Assembly (NCBI RefSeq): GCF_030272615.1
Contig: NC_081414.1
Coordinates: forward strand, 339,680,502-339,744,501
Length of the DNA: 64,000 bases
Direction: 5' to 3'
DNA from: Cryptomeria japonica
Lineage: Eukaryota; Streptophyta; Pinopsida; Cupressales; Cupressaceae
In this document: piece by piece, positions 10,488-22,467 of the stretch
Position numbering within the stretch: the first letter of the stretch is position 1
Layout of the letters: each line of letters begins with the position of its first letter
Made by a program: the position numbers and the translations under genes
The notes under the pieces: generated by a model
Database searches by the model: none
What the model was told of the DNA's origin: nothing
Seen by the model: only the letters and a program-made list of their open reading frames with translations

Positions 10488-11645
10488 ATCCTTTCTGATT
10501 ATTCATGGTTAGATTTGAAAATTTGATTCCTTGATTACATTTCCATGTTTGATCTTTTGCAAAATTTTAGAGGTTGATTGCATAAAAACCCTAAAATTTC
10601 TTTTTAGTAATTGAACTTGTGAAATATTTAATTGTTAATGCTTGTTTCAGATCTACCCTTCTATTATGAATTATCAATTCATATTTGTGCTTTAATTCTG
10701 AAAATTAAGTGGTTAAGTGTCAAAACCCTAATTTTTGGAACCCTCTTGATTCAACCTTTGTCCGATAATTTCACTGATCAAAACATCTCCAAATCGGCTG
10801 TAACTTTGGATTCCGCAATAAAATCATAATATCTTTCATCCCTGAAAATTTGGAAAAAAGTTGCGAGAACCGTGTGCACTCTGAGCGCCATCGTCCCCGA
10901 CATTTTTTCTGAAATTTCGGGAGCTAGATCTTACTGTATTTTCCTGCTAAAATCCAGAATTTTGGCTGATTTTATCAATTCTAACACTTTCAAAATTAAA
11001 GTCAAAGTTGGTCTTGTGATTGCTTGGATTAAGGCTTCTAATCATTCAAAAATTGTTGAAATTGAAATTTTGTGTCAAAATTGTGTTCTTACTGTCTTAA
11101 ATCTGAAAAGTGTGTTTGCATTCATTCAAAATTTCAGTGCTTTATTCAAATTCTTGCAATTTGTGACTTTTGAAATTAAGTGCTTAATTACAACAACTTT
11201 GATTTCCGCTTTCAAAATTGGATTTTGCGTGAAATTGAGTCAACTTTTAAATTTCAAAACTTGCATTGCTCTTAACATTCCCTCTAAAATCATAAAATTC
11301 AAAATTTCAATTTCCCTCTCTTTTTCAAAATTCAAATTTTGCATTTTTTGACAATCTAGGTAGGGTTCAATTTTGAGATTGCAACTTTAATTTGGCCTAT
11401 CTACAGATCGTAAAATCACTCAATTTTTCAGATTAGCTCTAAAATCATCATACCTTTCATCCCTGCAAATTTCGAAAAAAGTTGCAAGGACCGTGTGCAC
11501 TCCGAGCGTCACGGTCCCTGACATTTTTTCTGAAATTTCAAGAGATTGTCGTGATTACATTTAACAACTTAAATCTAGAAGATTGGCTGATTTTACTGAA
11601 ATTTGCTACCTCTAAAATTCAAAATTTTCTCTCTCTCTCTAGTGC
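10488..11645 (+). other. Untranslated leader of element C with a direct repeat
   Basis: 1.16 kb, AT-rich, without a credible long coding region: the 159-aa open frame at 10872-11351 is low complexity and has no known motif. A block of about 100 bases (10821-10923) recurs at 11441-11544; both contain CCGTGTGCACT, GAGCG and GACATTTTTTCTGAAATTTC. A shorter relative of the motif lies in the LTR near 10065. A pyrimidine tract and AG (11627-11642) end three bases before the gag start and look like a splice acceptor. Confidence 0.6.
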
Positions 11646-11760
11646 ATGAGTTTTACAACAATAAGCCCTACTTACACTATTCCCGTTAGACGAAGCCATA
11701 GAATTAAGTCATTCCAAGGTTTAATTACTGAGGAGATGGAACCTAATTTGAATAGCCTTT
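11646..11760 (+). pseudogene. First 38 codons of element C gag, cut off by D
   Basis: MSFTTISPTYTIPVRRS opens the frame exactly as in D (14187). It is broken in the codons for NSLF by insertion of D; the remainder resumes at 19631 in the same frame once one copy of the CCTTT duplication is removed. Confidence 0.9.
11756..11760. repeat. Left target site duplication of element D (CCTTT)
   Basis: CCTTT is repeated exactly at 19626-19630, after the TTTACA end of D. Confidence 0.95.
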
Positions 11761-13004
11761 TGTAGCATCCTAAAATTGTGACACTTGCAATTTCGACTGC
11801 ATTTCGGTCTTCACGATGGCGACGCAACACACAACCTGAATGGAGACCCCAAAACCTGCATTTTCTTGCACCCTGGCCTGAACCTCCTTTGCACCCTGCT
11901 GTCCCAGGAGGTGGGACCAGAGCGCCCAGCACCCTGGTCCTTCAGGACTAGGGCGCCCAGCGCCCTGGTCCCCAGGACCATGGCACCCAGCGCCCTGGTC
12001 CCTGGGTCCTATTTTGGGCCCGGTCTCCTAAGGGGTCTCAGGTCTTTTTGATTGCAAATTGGAAATTATTCTTTCCTGGTCGGCCTAAGGTTGGGAAAAT
12101 CAGTCTATTAGCCCTAATTGACAAGTATATAAACTGCATTTTTCTCTCTCATTTGGGAGATGAAGAAGGACATATGTGTACAAGCGTGGAAACTATACTC
12201 AAGCATTCAAGCATTCAAGCATTCCTTCAAGCAATTGATCATTTCAAGTCTCCATTCAAGGCTAAGTGTTGCATTCAAGACAAGGATTCAACCATTGAAG
12301 AGGAGATCACTTACAACATACTACAACAACATACAACATCTATACCTTCGCACATAAGGATGCAAGCATCCTTAGAACAAGGTATTAGTACTTGTTTTAT
12401 AGTCATTTACATTTACAGCACTTGCTCATTTCTTGGTTAATTCCAAAACTGGGGTTTGACCTAATGGCAAACCCCTAATCCCTAACCCCCCAATCGTCTT
12501 TTCTTTTCTATGTGTAGGTTACAGGTACGCGGCTGAAATTGAAGATCTGGAATCCTTGTGCAGAGACGAACAGATCCCCCTTCATTTCGTGGATTTTTCA
12601 GAGGATCGTGGCGCCGAGCGCCATCGTCCTGACAACTTTTGCTCAAATTTGCAGGACAGCGCCGTATCGATATTTTACTGCTAATTTCAGGTCCGCAGCT
12701 TCATCCTATATCCCTATCTCAGTTTATAAGTGAATCTTTGTCACTTTCTATGCATTCCTAGCTTAATTCTTCTATCAACATTCTTTACAAAAGAGGGTAG
12801 CCTTGCTATCATAACCCTTGAAACTCATTTAGCATCCAATCTTGCATTGTGTTGGATTGGATCTTGTGGGTTTCAACCCCTCTTTTGAATGTAAAGTCTC
12901 TCCCCTAAGTGAAAACCATCAACCCTAGTGAATCTCCCTTCTCTCTCCTTGGAGTTGGAAGAGGGGAGAGCAACTAGGGTTCGATCGTGATTTTCCGCTT
13001 TACA
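11761..13004 (+). repeat. 5' LTR of element D
   Basis: TGTAGCATCCTAAAATTG to CCGCTTTACA. Contains three GC-rich palindromic units (11911-12005), a TATA box (12126-12133), CATTCAAG repeats, and the donor-like CAG|GTACGC near 12525. Confidence 0.92.
12126..12133 (+). promoter_or_regulatory. TATA box in the 5' LTR of D
   Basis: TATATAAA, same position relative to the LTR start as in C. Confidence 0.6.
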
Positions 13005-13007
13005 TTT

Positions 13008-13026
13008 TGGTGAACCTGACGTGAAC
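13008..13026 (+). other. Candidate primer binding site of element D
   Basis: TGGTGAACCTGACGTGAAC, three bases after the LTR. It differs from C by two changes of the C-to-T or G-to-A type. Confidence 0.5.
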
Positions 13027-14186
13027 ATCCTTTCTGATTATTCATAGTTAGATCTGAAAATTGGATTCCTTGATTACATTTCCATGTTTGATCTTTTGCA
13101 AAATTTTAGAGGTGATTGCATAAAAACCCTAAATTTTCTTTTTAGTAATTGAACTTGCGAAATGTCTAAATGTTAATGCTTGTTTTAGATCTGCCCTTCT
13201 ATTACAAATTATCAATTCATATTTGTGCTTTAATTTTGAAAATTAAGTGGTTGTGTCAAAACCCTAATTTTTGAAACCCTCTTGATTCAACCTTTGTCCG
13301 ACAATTTCACTGATCAAAACATCTCCAAATCAGCTATAACTTTGGATTCCGCAATAAAATCACAATATCTTTCATCCTTGAAAATTTGGAAAAAAAGTTG
13401 CGAGGACTGTGTGCACTCCGAGCACCATTGTCCCCGACATTTTTTCCAAAATTTCGGGAGCGAGATCTTACTGTATTTTCCTGCTAAAATCCAGAATTTT
13501 GGCTGATTTTATCAAATCTAACACTTTCAAAATTACAGTCAAAGTTGGTCTTGTGATTGCTTGGATTAAGGCTTCTAAACATTCAAAAATCATTGAAATT
13601 GAAATTTTGTGTCAAAATTGTGTTCTTACTGTCCTAAATCTGAAAAGTGTGTTTGCATCCATTCGAAACTTCAGTGCTTTATTCAAATTCTTACAATTTG
13701 TGACTTTTGAAATTAAGTGCTTAATTACAACAACTTTAATTTCCGCTTTCAAAATTGAATTTTGCGTGAAATTGAGTCAATTTTTAAATTTTAAAACTTG
13801 CATTGCTTTTGACATTCCCTCTAAAATCATAAAATTCAAAATTTCAGTTTCCCTCTCTTTTTTTTCAAAATTCAAATTTTGCATTTTTCGACAATCTTGG
13901 TAGGGTTCAATTTCGAGATTGCAACTTTAATTTGGCCTATCTACAGATCGTAAAATCACTCAATTTTTTCAGATTAGCTTTAAAATCATCATACCTTTCA
14001 TCCCTGCAAATTTCGAAAAAAGTTGCAAGGACCGTGTTGCACTCCGAGCGCCACGGTCCCGGACATTTTTTTCGAAATTTCGGGAGACTGTCGTGATTGC
14101 ATTTAACAGCTTAAATCCAGAAGATTGGCTGATTTTACTGAAAATTGCTACCTCTAAATTCAAAATCTTCTCTCTCTTTCTAGTGC
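13027..14186 (+). other. Untranslated leader of element D with a direct repeat
   Basis: It matches the leader of C. The repeated block is at 13356-13460 and 13982-14085. The end, TCTCTCTCTTTCTAG at about 14169-14183, is a good acceptor-like sequence three bases before the ATG at 14187. An open frame at 13409-13903 is low complexity and I do not consider it a gene. Confidence 0.6.
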
Positions 14187-17134
14187 ATGAGTTTTACAAC
14201 AATAAGCCCTACTTACACTATTCCCGTTAGACGAAGCCGTAGAATTAAGTCTTTCCAAGGTTTAACTACTGAGGAGATGGAACCTAATTTGAATAGCCTT
14301 TTTAACGAGGACATGGGTAATTCCTCTAATCCTCCTAACGATGAAGAAGCTCTCCATGAGGTTTCTGTAGAACAACTTTCGAAATTGGATAACCAATTCA
14401 ACGATTTTCGACAATGGATGTCTCAAGAATACCCCGATAGTCAAGCTCTTCCTTTAATTGAGGGTCTAAAACGTATGCTTCAAAGTGATAAGAATGGAAT
14501 TGATATTTTGTGTGGTATTTCACACATTGTGAACTCGAATGTGATGCCTATGAAGAGTTGTGCTGAAACCTTAGGTTATACACAACCTCCTACTCAAGTC
14601 AATCATTCTAATCCTTTGATGACTTATTTTGCTAGCATACCTACCTTTACATCAAACATAATGGCTACTTCTACACAAGACATTCCTCCTATGATCACCA
14701 GTCATGGGGGCAATCCCTCTTCTTCAATCAACCCTCTTCCTTCATTTAATCCGACTTCTTCATTCATTCCTTCAATGAGTGTTCCTATTACATCTTCACA
14801 AATGAACATGACGCAAGGGGGCAATTCATTTAACCATTCCATTCCTCCTTATAGTGTTCCTCTTGTCCAATCATCCCCTATAATTGACTATCATAGAGTC
14901 CCACCACCTTACTCTTTACCTTCTTTCAATAACATAACACCTCCATCTCAATCTAACACATCTAATATGAACTCTTCGACTGAAGCGACCATTAACAATC
15001 TTGCACAAACTGTCTCTTCTTTACAGCAACAAATTGCCTCTATGAATCAATCTAAGTTTAGTGTGCCCACATTTGATGTTGCGAGCCCACTTTCTCTTGA
15101 CATTGTTCGAGCTATCCCCCCTAAACATGTTGAAATCCCGCATTTGGAGCTTTATAATGGTAAGGGTGATCCTCTAACACATGTTAAGACTTTTCAAACA
15201 ATATGTACTGATTTTGCTTATGACCAAAGGTTGCTTGCAAAACTGTTTACTAGAACATTAAGAGACAAAGCCCTACAATGGTATTGCTCGTTGCCTTCCT
15301 ATTCTATTACTTCTTTCGAACAACTTGCAAATGCTTTCATTCAACAATTTCAAAACAATATAAGCCCTAAAGTTACTTTGACTGATTTAATGCATTGTAA
15401 ACAAGGTGTTAAAGAAAAAGTGACTGATTTCATTGGTAGATATAAGCATTTGTATGCTCAAATTTCCTTTCCAGTGCCTGACAATGATATTCAAAGAATC
15501 TTTATTTCTAATTTACAAAAAGATATTCGAGACAAACTTCTATTTTCTGAGTTTACTTCTTTCCAATAGTTGTGTGCAACTCTTCACAATTATCAACTGA
15601 CTATGAGTCAAATGGAACAATCACATCCTATGGCTCCGAGTGATAAGGGTGATAGCAGTCAACAACCATTTGGGAAGTTTAAACCGAATAGAGATTCCAT
15701 CAAATTCAATGAAAACATCATCAACAACAATGTGAATGCAGCATCAGGTGTGCCTCCTATTTCTAAATTTTTCAAGAAAGAAAGAAAGTTTACTCCTTTG
15801 AATGAATCATTGCATAGTATTATGAATAAGTTATTGGAACAAAATGTGCTTACTCTTCCTCCTATAAGGCAAATTGATCCTGCAAAGATTACTTCACCCT
15901 ATTTTGATAACAAAGCTTTTTGTCAATTTCATCGTCAACCTGGGCATGATACTGAAAAATGTTTTTCTTTAAAGGGTAAAATTCAAGATTTGATTGATAA
16001 TAATACTATCTCTGTTTCTGGAGTGAATGATAAAGGCAATACGTCTGTAGCTCCTCCTAACCAAAATCTTCAGATTTTTACTGATCCATTACCTTCTCAT
16101 ACCTCTAATGCGATTGAGACTAATGATTCCTCTCTTTCATCTGATGGTCTTGTGTCTATGACTCCGAATGTGATTAACTTTGTAGAGCAGCAAGAAAACC
16201 CTAAAGAACCTTCCATCACATTTGATTCCAGTGAAACCATTAGGGCACCTGATGGTCCTTTATACATAGTTGCAAAAGTCAAGAATACACCTTGCCGTGG
16301 AGTGCTTATTGATCCTTCGTGCATGGTTAATGTTATTACTGAAGAATTTCTTTTTACTTTGCAATTGAATCAAGTGATTTATGACAAAACAGATGTGATT
16401 GTGAAACTGTTTGATGCATTTTCTTCTCCTGCAATTGTTCTATTACATTGCCTATTGAGGTCCATAACAAATCCCTTGATGTGAACTTTGCTATTATTCC
16501 ACCTTCCGAACAATTTCGTGTGAAGCTTGGCTATCCTTGGCTATCTTCCATGAAAGCTATTGCTTCTCCTATTCACAAGTGCTTGAAATTTCCCCATAAT
16601 GGTGAAGTTGTTACTGTCAATCATAGTCTCTTTAAACCAGCTGAAAGAACTTCTAGCGTTCCTATTGATTACTTTTGGCCTAAACAATTCCAATCTCTTC
16701 CTCCGCGAAGTGATCATCTTTTCAAATCTTATCAAAAGTGGAAAACAGATATGATCCTATCTCTAAGTGAACCTAGAACACCTAAACTTGATATTCCTAT
16801 CATTCTTGAGAAGGAAGTTCTTCCTTTGAAAGATAAAACTAATGTCTTTCCTCAAGAAGATTCCCAACCCATCCCTATGGATGTGACTATGTCTATATCT
16901 AATAAACTTCCTAAAAGTAGACCTATCCCTCCTCGTCATAATGGACTTGGTCTCCTTCCTAAACCAAAAATTCCTCCTTTATATGGAGCAGTTCCTCCTC
17001 CTTTTTATAGAGAGAAGATACCTTCTTCTTCTCCTATTATCCAGCCTAAGAGACCACAACCTAAACACCCAAGTGATAAGGATGAGAACATTCCTCCTCC
17101 TCAATCTTCTTCACTTCCTACTAAGACTAGATGA
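14187..17134 (+). pseudogene. gag and protease-like polyprotein of element D, two breaks
   Basis: Residues 1-300 are Ser/Pro/Asn-rich and unordered; a Retrotrans_gag-type domain lies near residues 310-450 (ALQWYCSLPSYSITSFEQL, then FIGRYKHLYAQI). A Gypsy-type zinc motif, CQFHRQPGHDTEKC, is at about 15921-15962. A retropepsin-like block follows (IVAKVKNTPCRGVLIDPSC, Asp at about 16311) with DPS in place of DSG or DTG. A CAG-to-TAG stop ends the first part at 15569, and one missing G near 16446 shifts the frame; C is intact at both places. The frame ends at a TGA (17132) that C shares. No pol follows. Likely role: a capsid-like protein made by a non-autonomous element. Confidence 0.8.
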
Positions 17135-17581
17135 AATCGTTCTGCACGCGAACGTCGATGAAAGCGTCATCTTAGAGCTCAAGCAGCTGCTTCTCAAACT
17201 TTGCAATCTCAAAAAACACCTTCAACAAGCATTATTCCATTTTCTCCTCAGCCGGAAATTCAGCCTAAATCTCCTAAACATAAGATACATGATGGTCTTG
17301 ATCCTGTGCGAGTTAGAGATCCTATTTTTATAAATCTTGATGATGATATAGATGAAAATGTTATTCATGATGAAAATGTTTCTTCTGTTCATTCTGATAG
17401 TGAATATGAACTTGTTGATATTGATAACCATTTATCTAATGAATTTTCTAAAGCACTTATCCTAGCTCCTAGACAAGAACAACGTGGCTTGGAACATGAA
17501 CATAGCCCTTGTTTCGATCTTGTGATAGCTCCATCTACTGTGTTGGATGTTCCTCCTCTAGCGTGTTCCCTACCTTCCTGA
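17135..17581 (+). pseudogene. 3' extension of the D frame beyond two TGA codons
   Basis: The frame of the last gag part stays open to 17581 except for a second TGA at 17159-17161. Before it is a basic stretch (NRSARERR); afterwards the sequence is acidic (LDDDIDENVIHDENVSS) and ends LVIAPSTVLDVPPLACS. It may be the C-terminal tail of the same polyprotein or a separate small ORF; the only ATG-started frame begins later. The same layout is in C at 22468-22941. Confidence 0.5.
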
Positions 17582-18365
17582 AACATTGATCAGCAAGATC
17601 GGGGGGTAGATGACATGCTAGACTAGTTACATTAGCATAGCAGATTCTCTCCTCCTCTCTTGTGTTACTTCTTCTATATGTTATTCTCATTCTTCTATTT
17701 GTTGTCCTTGGTGTTGTCTACTTGAGGACGATGCAAAACATTGAGATCTCTCGATCTCTCTCATGTTGACTCTAAAGACACATGTGTTCCCTTCTTCTAG
17801 GTGACCTTCCTTGATTGGGGAATGAAGAACAATTATGCATACATACATATGATACACATGAATTATCATACAACATACTGACCCCGAGGAAAGTGAAGTC
17901 ACCTCGTGCTTTGTGTTTTGTGTCTATTATCCTTGGGCTTATCTCACACTTGGGGGCTAAATCCTTGTGATAACGTGCTCCTTTCCCTTCTCATTATTAT
18001 ATGTATCACTACCTTAAAGCAATCACCCCCGGTGAGGTGTGTGCGATCACTTTAACGTAGGGGGGCATACATCCCGTTCATATCTTTTCAAGATACTTGA
18101 AAATTTCTTGACAAATTTAGCTTTGCCTTGAAAATTTTTGATATCTTTCTTGCATGACTCATAGTGAGGGAACCTTACTACTGACAGTCATGGTTCTCCC
18201 TCGTGATCTTCCCTTTTACTTTGTCAATCAAAGTCATAAGATCCTTAGTCCACTGGGGGCTTGGTGTATCTTGCCTCCTTGACGTGGTGAAAGTCATTCA
18301 ATATTGTTTCCTTGTACTTTACCAGAAGTATGAGCATACATACTCCCGCTAAAGTGGGGGCTAAA
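17582..18365 (+). other. 3' noncoding region of element D, with polypurine tract
   Basis: 784 bases with no ORF. Several G-run modules resemble one another: CTTGGGGGCTAAAT near 17950, TAGGGGGGCAT near 18058, CTGGGGGCTTGG near 18250 and the terminal tract AAAGTGGGGGCTAAA (18351-18365) touching the LTR. Only the last has the right position to prime plus-strand DNA. An inverted repeat lies at 18012-18057. Confidence 0.7.
18012..18057 (+). other. Inverted repeat (hairpin) in the 3' region of D
   Basis: Arms CCTTAAAGCAATC and GATCACTTTAACG, about 20-base loop. The counterpart in C pairs better (12 of 13). Confidence 0.55.
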
Positions 18366-19625
18366 TGTAGCATCCTAAAATTGTGACACTTGCAATTTCG
18401 ACTGCATTTCGGTCTTCACAATGGCGACGCAACACGCAACCTGAATGGAGACCCCGAAACCTGATTATGACACTGAAAACTGCATTTTCTTGCACCCTGG
18501 CCTGAACCTCCTTTGCACCCTGCTGTCCCGGGAGGTGGGACCAGAGCACCTAGCACCCTGGTCCTTCAGGACCAGGGCGCCCAGTGCCCTGGTCCCCAGG
18601 ACCATGGCGCCCAACACCCTGATCCCTGGGTCCTATTTTGGGCCCGGTCTCCTAAGGGGTCTCGGGTCTTTTTGATTGCAAATTGGAAATTATTCTTTCC
18701 TGGTCAGCCTAAGGTCGGGAAAATCAGTCTATCAGCCCTAATTGACAAGTATATAAACTGCATTTTTCTCTCTCATTTGGGAGATGAAGGACATATGTGT
18801 ACAAGCGTGGAAACTATACTCAAGCATTCAAGCATTCAAGCATTCCTTCAAGCAATTGATCATTTCAAGTCTCCATTCAAGGCTAAGTGTTGCATTCAAG
18901 ACAAGGATTCAACCATTGAAGAGGAGATCACTTACAACATACTACAACAACATACAAAATCTATACCTTCGCACATAAGGATACAAACATCCTTAGAACA
19001 AGGTATTAGTACTTGTTTTACAGTCATTTACATTTACAGCACTTGCTCATTTCTTGGTTAATTCCAAAACTGGGGTTTGACCTAATGGCAAACCCCTAAT
19101 CCCTAACCCCCCAATCGTCTTTTCTTTTCTATGTGTAGGTTGCAGGTACATGGCTGAAATTGAAGATCTGGAATCCTTGTGCAGAGACGAACAGATCCCC
19201 CTTCATTTCGCGGATTTTTCGGAGGACCGTGGCGCCGGGTGCCATCGTCCTGACAACTTTTGCTGAAATTTGCAGGACAGTGCCATATCAACATTTTACT
19301 GCTAATTCCAGGTCCACAGCTTCATCCTATATCCCTATCTCATTTTATAAGTAAATCTTTGTCACTTTCTATGCATTCCTAGCTTAATTCTTCTATCAAC
19401 ATTCTTTACAAAAGAGGGTAGCCTTGCTGTCATAACCCTTGAAACTCATTTAGCATCCAATCTTGCATTGTGTGGGATTGGATCTTGTGGGTTTCAACCC
19501 CTCTTTTGAATGTAAAGTCTCTCCCCTAAGTGAAAACCATCAACCCTAGTGAATCTCCCTTCTCTCTCCTTGGAGTTGGAAGAGGGGAGAGCAACTAGGG
19601 TTCGATCGCGATTTTCCGCTTTACA
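18366..19625 (+). repeat. 3' LTR of element D
   Basis: TGTAGCATCCTAAAATTG to CCGCTTTACA, directly after the tract and followed by the CCTTT duplication. Compared with the 5' LTR it has an extra 20-odd bases near 18463 and few substitutions. Confidence 0.92.
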
Positions 19626-22467
19626 CCTTTTTAACGAGGACATGGGTAATTCCTCTAATCGTCCTAATGATGAAGAATCTCTCCATGAGGTTTCTGTAGA
19701 ACAACTTTCGAAATTGGATAACCAATTTGATGATTTTCGACAATGGATGTCTCAAGAATACCCCGCTAGTCAAGCTCTTCCTTTAATTGAGGGTCTAAAA
19801 CATATGCTTCAAAGTGATAAGAATGGAATTGATATTTTGCATGGTATTGCACACATTGTGGATTTGAATGTGATGCCTATGAAGAGTTGTGCCAAAACTT
19901 TAGGTTATACACAACCTCCCACTCAAGTCAATCATTCTATTCCTTTGATAACTTCTATTGCTAGCATACCTACTTTTACATCAAACATAATGGCTACTTC
20001 TATACAAGACATTCCGCCTATGATTACCAGTCATGGGGGCAATCCTTCTTCTTCAATTAACCCTCTTCCTTCATTTAATCCAACTTCTTCATTCATTCCT
20101 TCAATGAGTGTTCCTATTACATCTCCACAAATGAACATGACACAAGGGGGCAATTCATTCAACCATTCCATTCCTCCTTGTAGTGTTCCTCTTGTCCAAT
20201 CCTCTCCTATGACTAACTATCATAGTGTCCCGCCACCTTACTCTTTACCTTCTTTCAATAACATAACACCTCCATCTCAATCTAACACATCTAATATGAA
20301 TTCTTCGACTGAAGCAACCATTAACAATCTTGCACAAACTGTCTCTTCTTTACAACAACAAATTGCCTCTATGAATCAATCTAAGTTTAGTGTGCCCACA
20401 TTTGATGTTGTGAGCCCACTTTCTCTTGACATTGTTCGAGCTATCCCTCCTAAATATGTTGAAATCCCGCAGTTGGAACTTTATAATGGTAAAGGTGATC
20501 CTCTAACACATGTTAAGACTTTTCAAACAATATGTACTGATTTTGCTTATGACCAAAGGTTGCTTGCAAAACTGTTTACTAGAACATTAAGAGATAAAGC
20601 CCTACAATGGTATTGCTCATTGCCTTCTTATTCTATTACTTCTTTCGAACAACTTACAAATGCTTTTATTCAACAATTTCAAAACAATATAAGTCCTAAA
20701 GTTACTTTGATTGATTTAATGCATTGTAAACAAGGTGTTAAAGAAAAAGTGACTGATTTCATTGGTAGATATAAGCATTTGTATGCTCAAATTTCTTTTC
20801 CAGTGCCTGACAATGATATTCAAAGAATCTTTATTTCTAATTTACAAAAAGATATTCGAGACAAACTTCTGTTTTCTGAGTTTACTTCTTTCCAACAGTT
20901 GTGCGCAACTCTTCACAATTATCAACTGACTGTGAGTCAAATGGAATAATCACATCCTATGGCTCCGAGTGATAAGGGTGATAGCAGTCAACAACCATTT
21001 GGAAAGTTTAAACCGAACAGAGATTCTATCAAATTCAATGAAAACATTATCAACAACAATGTGAATGCAGCATCAGGTGTGCCTCCTATTTCTAAGTTTT
21101 TCAAGAAAGAAAGAAAGTATACTCCTTTGAATGAATCATTGCATAGTATTATGAATAAGTTATTGGAACAAAATGTGCTTACTCTTCCTCCTATAAGGCA
21201 AATAGATCCTGCAAAGATAAATTCACCTTATTTAGATAACAAAGCTTTGTGTCAATTTCATCGTCAACCTGGGCATGATACTGAAAAATGTTTTTCTTTA
21301 AAGGGTAAAATTCAAGATTTGATTGATAATAATATTATCTCTATTTCTGGAGTGAATGATAAAGGCAACACATCTGTAGCTCCTCCTAACCAAAATCTTC
21401 AGATTTTTACTGATCCATTACCATCTCATACCTCTAATGCGATTGAGACTAATGATTCCTCTTTTTCATCTGATGGTCTTGTGTCTGTGACTCTGAATGT
21501 GATTAACTTTGTAGAGCAACAAGAAAACCCTAAAGAACCTTCCATCACATTTGATTCTAGTGAAACTATCAGGGCACCTGATGGTCCTTTATACATAGTT
21601 GCAAAAGTTAAGAATACACCTTGCAGTGGAGTGCTTATTGATCCTTCGTGCATGGTTAATATTATTACTGAAGAATTTCTTTTTACTTTGCAATTGAATC
21701 AAGTGATCTATGACAAAACAGATGTGGTTGTGAAATTATTTGATGCATTTTCTTCTCCTGCAATTGGTTCTATTACATTACCTATTGAAGTTCATAACAA
21801 ATCCCTTGATGTGAGCTTTGCTATTATTCCTTCATCCAAACAATTTCATGTGAAGCTTGGCTATCCTTGGCTATCTTCCATGAAAGCTATTTCTTCTCCT
21901 ATTCATAAATGTTTAAAATTTCCCCATAATGGTGAAGTTGTTACTGTCAATCATAGTCTCTTTAAACCAGCTGAAAGAACTTCTAGTATTCCTATTGATT
22001 ATTTTTGGCCTAAACAATTCCAATCTCTTCCTCCACAAAGTGATCATCTTTTCAAATCTTATCAAAAGTGGAAAACAGATATGATCCTATCTCTAAGTGA
22101 ACCTAGAACACCTAAACTTGACATTCCTATCATTCTTGAGAAGGAAGTTCTTCCTTTGAAAGATAAAACTAATGTCTTTCCTCAAGAAGATTCCCAACCC
22201 ATCCCTATGGATGTGACCATGTCTATGCCTAATAAACCTTCTAAAAGTAGACCTATACCTCCTCGTCATGATGGACTTGGTCTCCTTCCTAAACCAAAAA
22301 TTCCTCCTTTATATGGAGCAGTTCCTCCTCCGTCCTTTTATAGAGAGAAGAGACCTTCCTCTTCTCCTATTATCCAGCCTAAGAGACCACAACCTAAACA
22401 CCCAAGTGATAAGGATGAGAACATTCCTCCTCCTCAATCTTCTCCACTTCCTACTAAGACTAGATGA
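19626..22467 (+). pseudogene. Main part of element C gag and protease-like polyprotein
   Basis: It continues the 11646 frame with NEDMGNSSN. Order as in D: disordered Ser/Pro-rich region, gag domain (ALQWYCSLPSYSITSFEQL near 20600), zinc motif CQFHRQPGHDTEKC near 21250, and protease-like block with VLIDPSCMVN near 21630. One in-frame stop, TAA at 20947-20949, where D reads CAA (Gln); otherwise open to TGA at 22465. Thus C lacks the frameshift of D and D lacks this stop, so the two copies decayed independently after transposition. An ATG-started open frame from 19549 runs out of the D LTR into this gag; that fusion is an accident of insertion. Confidence 0.82.

Larger units (their letters stand above)
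11761..19625 (+). mobile_element. Element D: complete non-autonomous gag-only retrotransposon nested in its relative C
   Basis: 7865 bases with both LTRs (1244 and 1260), a CCTTT duplication, candidate primer site, leader with repeats, gag-protease-like frame, and polypurine tract. No RT, RNase H or integrase is encoded anywhere in the 5.36-kb interior. LTRs differ by about 3% by eye plus a small indel. D differs from C in several LTR positions (for example GTAGCATCC against GTAGCGTCC), so it is a sister subfamily and not a copy of C itself. Confidence 0.9.

Noticed and set aside
10872-11351. 159-codon frame (and 164 codons at 13409) in the leaders of C and D
   Set aside because: Low-complexity Phe/Lys/Ser-rich translation with no domain. 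A frame of this length can persist in AT-rich repeats, and D and C differ by ends and substitutions without a coding pattern I can see.
19549-19625. ATG-started upstream end of the 466-codon open frame leading into C gag
   Set aside because: These bases are the end of the D 3' LTR, joined to gag by the insertion. The real gag start of C is at 11646.
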